In this document: piece by piece, positions 6,514-12,172 of the stretch
How the letters are laid out: each line of letters starts with the position of its first letter
How positions within the stretch are numbered: the stretch's first letter is position 1
From: PNNG01 sp964577055
GTDB lineage: Bacteria > Bacteroidota > Bacteroidia > UBA7662
NCBI GenBank assembly: GCA_964577055.1
Contig: CAZNWC010000023.1
Span: 1 to 12,172, forward strand
Length of the DNA: 12,172 bases
Reading direction: 5' to 3'
The notes under the pieces: model-generated
Seen by the model: the letters and a program-made list of their open reading frames with translations, nothing else
Databases searched by the model: none
What the model was told of the DNA's origin: nothing
Position numbers and translations under genes: made by a program

Positions 6514-6516
6514 CGC

Positions 6517-8040
6517 ATGCAAAAAATCATCATCCTCGATTTTGGTTCGCAATACACCCAACTCATCGCTCGCCGCGTGCGTGAACAGCGGGTTTACTGC
6601 GAAATTCACCCCTTCAATAAAATTCCGGCCATTGGCACCGATGTAAAAGGCATCATCCTGTCGGGAAGTCCTTTCAGCACCCACGACGCCCAATCGCCCA
6701 ACCCCAACCTCGATGATTTGTTGAAGCGCCTGCCCGTTTTGGGCGTTTGTTACGGCGCACAATTGCTAACCAAACAGCATGGCGGCAAGGTGATGCCCAG
6801 CCAAATCCGCGAATACGGCAGGGCCAACTTGAACACAGTCTACAACGACCCATTGTTAAAAGGTATTGCTGCGGGTAGCCAAGTATGGATGTCGCACGGC
6901 GATACCATCGAAGTGCTTCCGACCGGAGCCGAATTGCTCGCCAGCACCTCAGCAGTCACCAATGCGGCCTTCCGCTTTACGGATAAACCGGTGTATGGCA
7001 TTCAGTTCCACCCCGAGGTTACGCACAGTACCGACGGCAAAACCCTCATCCGCAACTTCCTCATCGATATTTGCGGCTGCGCAGCCGATTGGACGCCCGA
7101 AAGCTTCGTAGAAAGTACCGTGGCAGCCCTCAAGGCACAGCTGGGCAACGATCAGGTGGTGATGGGACTCAGTGGCGGAGTCGACAGTACCGTGGCTGCT
7201 GTACTCATCAGCAAAGCCATTGGTGCCAACCTGCACTGCATTTTCGTAGACAACGGTTTGTTGCGCAAAAACGAGTTTGCCAAGGTAATCGACATCTACA
7301 AAGACCTGCACTTGAACGTGACTGGTGTTGATGCACGCGAACATTTTTACGATGCCCTCAAAGGACTTTCGGAGCCCGAAGCGAAGCGCAAAGCAATTGG
7401 TCGGGTCTTCATTGAAGTATTCGACCGTGAGGCACACCGCATCGAAAACGTGAGCTGGTTGGGTCAGGGCACTATTTACCCCGATGTGATTGAATCGGTT
7501 TCGGTAAAAGGTCCATCAGTAACCATCAAATCGCACCACAACGTGGGTGGATTGCCCGATAAAATGAAGCTGAAGCTGGTGGAGCCACTCAACACCCTGT
7601 TCAAAGACGAGGTACGCGAAGTTGGCCGTGCTTTGGGCATTCCCGAAGACATTTTGGGTCGCCATCCTTTTCCAGGTCCTGGCTTGGGCATCCGCATTTT
7701 GGGAGAAATCACCCCCGACAAGGTGCGTATGTTGCAGGAGGCCGACGATATTTTCATCGAAAATTTGCGTGAAGCGGGCTTGTACAACAAGGTGTGGCAA
7801 GCGGGTACCATCTTTTTGCCTATCCAAAGCGTGGGCGTCATGGGAGATGAACGGACTTACGAGCATGTGGTAGCCCTGCGGGCTGTGGAAAGCCTTGACG
7901 GCATGACGGCCGACTGGTGCCATTTGCCATACCCTTTCCTCGCCAAAGTATCGAACGAAATCATTAATAAAGTCAAAGGAATTAACCGTGTAGTTTATGA
8001 CATCAGCTCCAAACCGCCAGCAACCATTGAGTGGGAATAA
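6517..8040 (+). CDS. guaA: GMP synthase (glutamine-hydrolysing)
   Basis: Converts XMP to GMP using ATP and glutamine in purine synthesis. The 507-residue protein has the complete two-enzyme layout. An N-terminal class I glutamine amidotransferase (about 1-190) has ILDFGSQYTQ at 6-15, nucleophile Cys78 in GVCYGAQ, and His165 and Glu167 in FHPEVTHS. An ATP pyrophosphatase domain has the P-loop SGGVDS at 219-224. A C-terminal dimerisation domain contains the RHPFPGPGLGIRI region and ends PATIEWE. I chose the ATG at 6517 over the one at 6502 because the first residues then match the family and the promoter box lies between the two. A small lipoprotein gene overlaps its last 44 nt. Confidence 0.98.
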   Translation: MQKIIILDFGSQYTQLIARRVREQRVYCEIHPFNKIPAIGTDVKGIILSGSPFSTHDAQSPNPNLDDLLKRLPVLGVCYGAQLLTKQHGGKVMPSQIREYGRANLNTVYNDPLLKGIAAGSQVWMSHGDTIEVLPTGAELLASTSAVTNAAFRFTDKPVYGIQFHPEVTHSTDGKTLIRNFLIDICGCAADWTPESFVESTVAALKAQLGNDQVVMGLSGGVDSTVAAVLISKAIGANLHCIFVDNGLLRKNEFAKVIDIYKDLHLNVTGVDAREHFYDALKGLSEPEAKRKAIGRVFIEVFDREAHRIENVSWLGQGTIYPDVIESVSVKGPSVTIKSHHNVGGLPDKMKLKLVEPLNTLFKDEVREVGRALGIPEDILGRHPFPGPGLGIRILGEITPDKVRMLQEADDIFIENLREAGLYNKVWQAGTIFLPIQSVGVMGDERTYEHVVALRAVESLDGMTADWCHLPYPFLAKVSNEIINKVKGINRVVYDISSKPPATIEWE

Positions 8041-8164
8041 GCGCCTGGTGCTCTTGCTATTGGCCTTGGTGTTGGTAGCAGGTGCCTGCAAGTCGAAAAA
8101 ACCGGCCACCCAGCCGCATGTACCGCCCACCACCGATCCGTCGATGCACGAACGTGCCGAATAA
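7997..8164 (+). CDS. small predicted lipoprotein overlapping guaA
   Basis: A 55-codon frame not in phase with guaA. It starts at an ATG inside the last 44 nt of guaA and stops just before the terminator at 8169. The product has a basic N-region (SGNKR, 12-16), a hydrophobic core (LVLLLLALVLV, 17-27), and a lipobox-like VAGAC with Cys31. A short Lys-, Pro- and Thr-rich mature part of about 25 residues ends DPSMHERAE. Expected to be exported and lipidated at Cys31. Function unknown. The signal-like architecture and the stop-to-terminator fit argue that it is real. It is below common gene-caller length cut-offs. A TTG at 8027 is an alternative start. Confidence 0.65.
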   Translation: MTSAPNRQQPLSGNKRLVLLLLALVLVAGACKSKKPATQPHVPPTTDPSMHERAE

Positions 8165-8168
8165 TCAC

Positions 8169-8195
8169 AAAGCCGGGGAAAACCTCCGGCTTTTT
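8169..8195 (+). terminator. intrinsic terminator after guaA-lipoprotein
   Basis: AAAGCCGG (8169-8176) pairs with CCGGCTTT (8186-8193), and a further GG/CC pairing sits inside the loop. The 3' arm continues into five T residues (8191-8195). It lies 5 nt after the lipoprotein stop and is a canonical rho-independent terminator for the guaA transcript. Confidence 0.85.
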
Positions 8196-8209
8196 ATGTA
8201 AATCACACC

Positions 8210-9400
8210 ATGATAGCAGCCATACGCATGAGTCAGGCCACCCAGGCCTTATCCAAATACCCCGCCGGAAAAGAACTTTCGATCTTCTTGAAGGGGTATT
8301 TTAAACAATTTCCCAAGATGGGTAGCCGCGACCGACGCGAGGTAAGTCAACTGGTTTACGGTGCCTTACGCGTAAAGACGCTATTCCCCGAAGCCACCGT
8401 TGAACAACGCATTTGGCTGGGAAGCCTTTTGTGCGATGCCGAGCCTGGAGCTTTTGCCGCGCATTGGACGCCACATTTTATCAAGGAAGCCTGGACTGGA
8501 ATTTCCGACTGCGCAGAGAAACTCGATTGGCTGGCTGAGCATGGTTTTGTGGCCCGTTGGGAAGGCTTTTTCCCACAGCCCGAGGCCATCAGCAGTGCTG
8601 TAGAGCTTCAGTCTTTTTATGCCGCACATTTGGCCACACCTTTGACTTGGATTCGTGTACGCCAAAAGTATCTCCAAGCAACAATTAAGGAGCTGGAACA
8701 AAAAGGCATCGCCTACGAACAAAATGCTGGCCTGCCAACAGCTTTGGCCTTAAAGGCAGGCGTGAAGCTCGATGCCCTTCAGTGCTGGGCACAGGGCTGG
8801 ATAGAAGTGCAAGACCTGGCCTCACAAATGACAGGAACCTTGTTCGAACCCAAAGCCAGTGAGCGTTGGCTCGATGCCTGCGCAGGGGCTGGGGGAAAAA
8901 GTTTGATGCTACTCGACCTGCAGCCAGAGGTAAGCTTGTTTGTGACCGATGTACGCGAGGAGATTTTGCAGCGCCTGCACGAACGTTTCAAACGTGCTGG
9001 CATTCGTTCGTATAGCCGTGCCGTGCTCGACTTAACACGCCCGGGTGTTCTGCAAGAAGCAGGAAGCTTCCCCAAACAATTCGATGCCATCATAGCCGAT
9101 GTACCCTGCTCAGGTTCGGGCACTTGGGCCAGCAGTCCCGAGATGCTCGAAAGCCAACGCCAGCTCGATATCAACAGCTTCACCGAACGACAATACCAGA
9201 TAGCTGCCAATTTGCTACCGTCGGTAAAGTCGGGCGGACGGTTGATTTACCTCACCTGCTCGGTTTATGCGGCCGAAAATGAAGAGGTGGTGAGTCGCTT
9301 GCTCGAGCACGACTCACTCGAACTCCAACAGCAGCAATACTTCCAGCTCTCGGCAGAAGTGGGAGATGTGTTGTTTGGGGCTGTACTGCTGAAGCGCTGA
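8210..9400 (+). CDS. RsmB/NOP (Sun) family RNA m5C methyltransferase
   Basis: S-adenosylmethionine-dependent cytosine-C5 RNA methyltransferase, probably acting on rRNA. The 396-residue protein has an N-terminal RNA-binding/NusB-like part (about 8-130, weakly conserved) and a Rossmann methyltransferase domain. The latter shows VQDLASQ at 200-206, SAM motif I DACAGAGGK (222-230), an acidic D247, motif IV DVPCSGSGTW with Cys300, and motif VI TCS with the catalytic Cys350. The two-cysteine arrangement is diagnostic of this family. It has not been matched to a specific site such as 16S C967. Start at the ATG at 8210; an ATG at 8228 is possible. It follows the guaA terminator, so it probably has its own promoter, which I could not identify. 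It ends 3 nt from the convergent PLP enzyme gene. Confidence 0.9.
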   Translation: MIAAIRMSQATQALSKYPAGKELSIFLKGYFKQFPKMGSRDRREVSQLVYGALRVKTLFPEATVEQRIWLGSLLCDAEPGAFAAHWTPHFIKEAWTGISDCAEKLDWLAEHGFVARWEGFFPQPEAISSAVELQSFYAAHLATPLTWIRVRQKYLQATIKELEQKGIAYEQNAGLPTALALKAGVKLDALQCWAQGWIEVQDLASQMTGTLFEPKASERWLDACAGAGGKSLMLLDLQPEVSLFVTDVREEILQRLHERFKRAGIRSYSRAVLDLTRPGVLQEAGSFPKQFDAIIADVPCSGSGTWASSPEMLESQRQLDINSFTERQYQIAANLLPSVKSGGRLIYLTCSVYAAENEEVVSRLLEHDSLELQQQQYFQLSAEVGDVLFGAVLLKR

Positions 9401-9403
9401 TAA

Positions 9404-10645
9404 TCAGACGTATTGCTGCGATTTTTTCAAGGCTTGCTCTAAATCAGTCAATAGGTCGTTTTCGTGTTCAATGCCAATAGACAGCCGCACCAAGTTGTCG
9501 TGGATGCCGTAATGCGCCCGCACATTTTCGGGAACATTGCTGTGCGTGGTGGTTGCGGGATGAGTGGCCAAACTTTCAGTGCCTCCCAAGCTCACTGCCA
9601 AACGAACGAGCTTCAGTGCATTGAGGAACCGGAAAGCTGCTGCTTGTCCGCCTCTGATTTCGATGCCAATGGTAGCGCCTGAACCGCTGCATTGCTTTTG
9701 GTAAATGTCGGTTTGCCGCTTGTAGCCCGGGTAATGAATCGTTTCAACGGCATGCTGCTTTTCAAAAAAGCCCAGCAAAGCCCGCGCATTGGCTTCGGCG
9801 GCACGCATCCGCAATTCCAGCGTTTCGAGGCTGCGGGTGAGGAGCCAGGCGGTGTGCGGACCGGCCATATTCCCAAGGCTATTGCGCACCTTTTTGATTT
9901 TTTGCAAGATGCTCTTGCTGCCCAAGGCGGCGCCTGCCAATAAATCGCTGTGGCCGCCAATGTACTTGGTGCAGCTGTACACCACCACATCGGCACCGTG
10001 TTTCAAGGGTTGCTGGAAAATAGGGCCAAGGTAGGTATTGTCGGACACCACCACTGCTGCGCCGCCACGGGCATGGATGTGGTTGCGTACTTGTTGCACT
10101 ACTTCAAAATCAATGAGCGTATTCAGTGGATTGGAAGGTGTTTCTACATACACCATGGCCATGCGCTCGTATTCGCCGTTTTTCTCGAGTCGGTCGGCAA
10201 TTTGTTCAAACTTTTCGCCCGGACCAAAACCCAACAAACGCACACCCCAATGGGCCAGCATATCGCGGAAAAAATGATCGGTTCCGCCATAGAGTGGTTC
10301 GGTGTGCACAATGATGTCGCCAGGCTGCAGCAGCGCCAGACAAGTGGCGCTGATGGCTGCCATGCCGCTTTCGAAAAGTAGCCCCATTTCGGCACCATCG
10401 TAAATGGTGAGGCGGTTTTCGGCCAATTGCAGGTTGGGTGTATTGAGCCGACTGTAGATAAATCCCCCAACGCCTGGTTCAGGAGCTCGCTTTCCTTGCG
10501 AAATTTCAAAAAAAGCAGCTGCCTGTTCGGCCGATTCAAAAGTATAGGTAGAGGTATGGTGGAGGGGCATTTTTACCGCGCCGTTGTAGTCGGCCGGATT
10601 GTAAAATCCATCGATAAGGCCCGTTTGGGGATGTACATTTTCCAT
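9404..10645 (-). CDS. trans-sulfuration-family PLP enzyme (cystathionine gamma-synthase-like)
   Basis: A 413-residue cytoplasmic fold-type I PLP enzyme of the Cys/Met metabolism family. Visible residues are Y64-S-R66 (phosphate contact from the neighbouring subunit), SGMAA at 93-97, stacking Tyr119 in LYGGTD, Asp202 in SDNTYLGP, the Schiff-base Lys227 in SCTKYIGGHSD, SLGGTES at 352-358, the HPATTTHS stretch and Arg387. The family includes cystathionine gamma-synthase, beta/gamma-lyases, O-acylhomoserine sulfhydrylase and methionine gamma-lyase. The cysteine typical of methionine gamma-lyase after LYG is a glycine here, which argues against classical MGL. The exact reaction is undecided, so no gene symbol is given. 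No other methionine genes are adjacent. A weak TAACTTGG box lies near the start. Confidence 0.9.
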   Translation of the reverse strand: MENVHPQTGLIDGFYNPADYNGAVKMPLHHTSTYTFESAEQAAAFFEISQGKRAPEPGVGGFIYSRLNTPNLQLAENRLTIYDGAEMGLLFESGMAAISATCLALLQPGDIIVHTEPLYGGTDHFFRDMLAHWGVRLLGFGPGEKFEQIADRLEKNGEYERMAMVYVETPSNPLNTLIDFEVVQQVRNHIHARGGAAVVVSDNTYLGPIFQQPLKHGADVVVYSCTKYIGGHSDLLAGAALGSKSILQKIKKVRNSLGNMAGPHTAWLLTRSLETLELRMRAAEANARALLGFFEKQHAVETIHYPGYKRQTDIYQKQCSGSGATIGIEIRGGQAAAFRFLNALKLVRLAVSLGGTESLATHPATTTHSNVPENVRAHYGIHDNLVRLSIGIEHENDLLTDLEQALKKSQQYV

Positions 10646-10662
10646 AGCCCCAAGTTAGAAGT

Positions 10663-10697
10663 TTTAAAAACACGGAGGGCACGGAGGGCACGGAGAA
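10663..10697. repeat. A/T tract plus tandem 9-bp CACGGAGGG units
   Basis: A TTTAAAAA tract is followed by CACGGAGGG (10671-10679), a second CACGGAGGG (10680-10688) and a partial third copy, CACGGAGAAG. The first 17 bases (10663-10679) recur exactly at 10756-10772. The units are too short for CRISPR. I recall similar short CGGAG/CAGAG tandem repeats in intergenic DNA of many environmental bacteria. Confidence 0.75.
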
Positions 10698-10755
10698 GTT
10701 GAAGAGGAGTGGGGCTGGCTGTTCGCGATTACGGGCTCGCTAGTGGGTGGTGCTG

Positions 10756-10812
10756 TTTAAAAACACGGAGGGGACGCTGCAAGCCCCGGCTATCTGGGCG
10801 AGGACACGGAGA
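10756..10812. repeat. second copy of the CACGGAGGG repeat, interrupted
   Basis: Positions 10756-10772 repeat 10663-10679 exactly. About 30 bases unrelated to the repeat follow, containing AGCCCCGGCT, and then the repeat-like GGACACGGAGA resumes (10802-10812). It looks like a repeat tract split by a short insertion, or two half-copies. It ends just before the marR stop codon (10815). Confidence 0.65.
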
Positions 10813-10814
10813 TG

Positions 10815-11276
10815 TTATGCCTTTTCAGCCCTTATTTTATCGAGCAAGTGGCTTAAATGGCGGGCTTCTTCGGGCGTGAGGTTGTTCAGCTGGTTGTCCA
10901 TTTCTTTGTCGAACACACTCATTTGCTGCAAAAGGGCGTGTCCTTTTTCGGAGAGCAGCACGTCGACGAGGCGTTTGTCGCTTGGGCAGGGCGTTTTGGT
11001 TACCAATTCTTTCAACACCAGGCGGTCGACCATGCGGCTGACATCCGACATTTTATCGAGCATGCGGCTGCGAATTTCGAGGGTAGAAATGGGCTCAGGA
11101 AAACTACCTTTTAAGATGCGTAAGACATTGTATTGCTGATGTGTAATGTCGTAAGGTTCGAGCATTTGTTTAAATGCTTCCGTCATCCAGTTACAGGTGT
11201 AAATGATGTTAACGGCTGCCATTTGGTAGTCGTTTCTGAAGTCGCGGACCTGTTTGATGTCTTCTTTGATGCCCAT
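10815..11276 (-). CDS. MarR-family transcriptional regulator
   Basis: A 153-residue winged helix-turn-helix regulator, expected to bind DNA as a dimer and respond to a small ligand or oxidation. The core shows THQQYNVLRIL (45-55), the HTH around STLEIRSRMLDKMSDVSRMVDRLVLKELV (64-92), and the wing with the MarR-typical Asp-x-Arg pair (Asp100, Arg102 in SDKR), followed by amphipathic dimerisation helices. Cysteines at 28 and 97 could be redox-sensitive, but this is speculative. Start at the ATG at 11276; a GTG at 11303 would add 9 unlikely residues. It lies downstream of yceI on the same strand, an arrangement I recall seeing in other Bacteroidota, so yceI is a plausible target. Its promoter box is embedded in the yceI terminator region. 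Confidence 0.88.
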   Translation of the reverse strand: MGIKEDIKQVRDFRNDYQMAAVNIIYTCNWMTEAFKQMLEPYDITHQQYNVLRILKGSFPEPISTLEIRSRMLDKMSDVSRMVDRLVLKELVTKTPCPSDKRLVDVLLSEKGHALLQQMSVFDKEMDNQLNNLTPEEARHLSHLLDKIRAEKA

Positions 11277-11280
11277 AATG

Positions 11281-11288
11281 CAAAAATA
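11281..11288 (-). promoter_or_regulatory. putative -7 promoter box of marR
   Basis: TATTTTTG on the minus strand matches TAnnTTTG and ends 4 nt before the marR ATG. It is also the T-rich tail of the hairpin at 11288-11321. No clear TTTG is present at normal spacing. Use of this box would make the marR mRNA nearly leaderless. Confidence 0.5.
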
Positions 11289-11321
11289 GCTACCCGAAAA
11301 CACAATTGCTTTCGGGTAGCT
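11281..11321 (-). terminator. intrinsic terminator of yceI
   Basis: A perfect 12-bp inverted repeat, AGCTACCCGAAA / TTTCGGGTAGCT (11288-11299 and 11310-11321), surrounds a 10-nt loop and is followed on the minus strand by ATTTTTG. It begins about 18 nt after the yceI stop, the geometry of a rho-independent terminator. As DNA it is also a long palindrome immediately upstream of marR and could bind a dimeric regulator. Confidence 0.75.
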
Positions 11322-11339
11322 GGTTAAATGAGTGGCAAA

Positions 11340-11957
11340 TTAGCCTTTTTTCACCATTTGGATGTTGCAGAGAATCTCTACTTCATCGCCTACTACTGCG
11401 CCACCTGCTTCGGTAACAGCGCTCCACTTCAAGCCATAATCAAAACGCTTGATTTTACCTTTGGCTTTGAAACCAGCCTTTACATTGCCGTAAGGATCTT
11501 TAACGGTACCACCGTAAGTTACTTCCAGGGTTACAGGCTTGGTAACGTCGCGAATGGTCAAATTACCTTTCAATTCGTACTTGTTTCCTGAAACTTTTTT
11601 GAATGAAGTGCTGTTGAAGGTCATTTTCGCAAACTTCTCAGCGTTGAAGAAATCGTCGCTCTTTAAGTGACCGTCGCGCATTTCGTTGTCGGTGTTCACG
11701 GTAGCAACATCTACACTAAAGTTGATTTTAGCATCGCTGAAATCTTCTTTGGTGGTGGTCATATTGCCATCAAATACTTTGAAAGTACCGTCTACTTCAG
11801 AAATTACCAAGTGAGTAACGGTGAATTTTACGTTGGAGTGAACTGCATCAACACCCCAAATACCAGCGTTGCTTGGTTTCGGATTGTTGGCGGTGGGTTT
11901 GAACGAAAGTAGAGTAGCAGCTACTGCCAATACTCCAAGGGTAAATACTTTTTTCAT
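11340..11957 (-). CDS. YceI-family secreted lipid-binding-type protein
   Basis: A 205-residue protein with a signal-like N-terminus (1-18, basic MKK then a hydrophobic stretch) and one YceI-like domain of lipocalin-like fold. Family hallmarks are WGVDAVHSNVKFTVTHL (34-50), VDGTFKVFDG (55-64), RDGHLKSDDFFNAEKFAKMTF (94-114), and GNLTIRDVTKPVTLEV (131-146). Family members bind polyisoprenoid or other long lipid-like ligands in the periplasm. The ligand here is unknown. I chose the ATG at 11957 because it begins the signal peptide and sits 19 nt after a consensus promoter. A strong promoter and a strong terminator frame it as a single-gene transcript upstream of marR. Confidence 0.92.
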   Translation of the reverse strand: MKKVFTLGVLAVAATLLSFKPTANNPKPSNAGIWGVDAVHSNVKFTVTHLVISEVDGTFKVFDGNMTTTKEDFSDAKINFSVDVATVNTDNEMRDGHLKSDDFFNAEKFAKMTFNSTSFKKVSGNKYELKGNLTIRDVTKPVTLEVTYGGTVKDPYGNVKAGFKAKGKIKRFDYGLKWSAVTEAGGAVVGDEVEILCNIQMVKKG

Positions 11958-11976
11958 GAGGATGATTTTGTTGATG

Positions 11977-12007
11977 CAAACATAGTGGTTAAACAATGAA
12001 GTTCAAA
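11977..12007 (-). promoter_or_regulatory. consensus Bacteroidota promoter of yceI
   Basis: On the minus strand TTTG (12004-12007) lies exactly 19 nt upstream of TATGTTTG (11977-11984), the best match to TTTG-N19-TAnnTTTG in the window. The predicted leader is about 12-15 nt. Confidence 0.75.
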
Positions 12008-12083
12008 CATTGAAATGGAAATTCACAATTTTTTAATTTTCGTAAGGTGCGCATAGACTGGGAAAGACTGTCAGAGGTGAGCC

Positions 12084-12172
12084 TCAGAAATTGGCTGAGT
12101 GCCCTTTGTAATTGCGTAAATAAACCAATAAACGGGCTTCGGCACATACTTCACCCTTGGTGTTAAAAGCTT
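12084..12172 (-). CDS. 3' end of an unidentified gene, truncated by the window edge
   Basis: An open frame enters from the right edge and stops with TGA at 12084-12086, leaving 28 full codons. The end reads FNTKGEVCAEARLLVYL near the start of the visible part. The codons and alternating hydrophobic pattern look protein-coding. A strand of a hotdog-type thioesterase is one possibility, but the piece is too short to assign. A competing frame through the same DNA stays open for a similar distance, so the call is tentative. Confidence 0.4.
   Translation of the reverse strand, partial: AFNTKGEVCAEARLLVYLRNYKGHSANF

Noticed and set aside
7516..8133. 205-codon minus-strand open frame opposite the guaA 3' half
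   Set aside because: It is a shadow of guaA with no family resemblance. The plus-strand protein is unambiguous.
10663..10812. Possible CRISPR array
   Set aside because: The units are about 9 bp, directly adjacent without spacers, and there are no cas genes.
12167..12172. AAGCTT at the exact right end, as a possible cloning junction
   Set aside because: A 6-bp restriction site at the window edge can occur by chance, and nothing else suggests vector sequence.

Overview
The window looks like chromosomal DNA from a member of the Bacteroidota. The reasons are a protein with a type IX secretion (T9SS) C-terminal sorting tail, several upstream regions that match the Bacteroidota promoter pattern (TTTG, about 19 nt, then TAnnTTTG) instead of the usual -35/-10, and the near absence of Shine-Dalgarno sequences. 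Base composition is roughly balanced by eye. I see no rRNA, tRNA, CRISPR array, transposase or phage gene. Nothing allows a genus-level assignment.

Layout from left to right. A CorA-type Mg2+ channel (minus) ends in a run of tiny perfect hairpins at the left edge. A gene-free stretch of about 430 bases, full of small hairpins and degenerate repeats, separates it from the divergent urocanate hydratase gene hutU (plus). Converging on hutU is a four-gene minus-strand run, in transcription order: a GmhB-like heptose bisphosphate phosphatase, a short-chain dehydrogenase that starts on a GTGA overlap, an exported redoxin/thioredoxin-like protein, and a secreted c-type cytochrome fused to a copper type II (PHM-like) monooxygenase with a T9SS tail. 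The run diverges from guaA (plus), which is followed by a small lipoprotein gene overlapping its 3' end, an intrinsic terminator, and an RsmB/Sun-family RNA m5C methyltransferase. A trans-sulfuration-type PLP enzyme (minus), a repeat-rich spacer, a MarR regulator (minus), a secreted YceI-family protein (minus) and the 3' end of an unidentified gene (minus) complete the window.

Most genes are ordinary metabolism and maintenance: GMP synthesis, histidine degradation, Mg2+ transport, RNA methylation and sulfur amino acids. The most interesting part is the redoxin plus cytochrome c/copper monooxygenase pair at 3150-5230. The larger protein keeps a heme-c site and all six expected copper ligands of the PHM/DBM family. 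Both proteins carry export signals, so the pair could be an extracellular oxidation system of unknown substrate. The second most interesting theme is compact control DNA: a hairpin between yceI and marR whose T-run is also the marR promoter element, a terminator-shaped hairpin just before hutU, and promoter boxes lying only 3-4 nt from the guaA and marR start codons.
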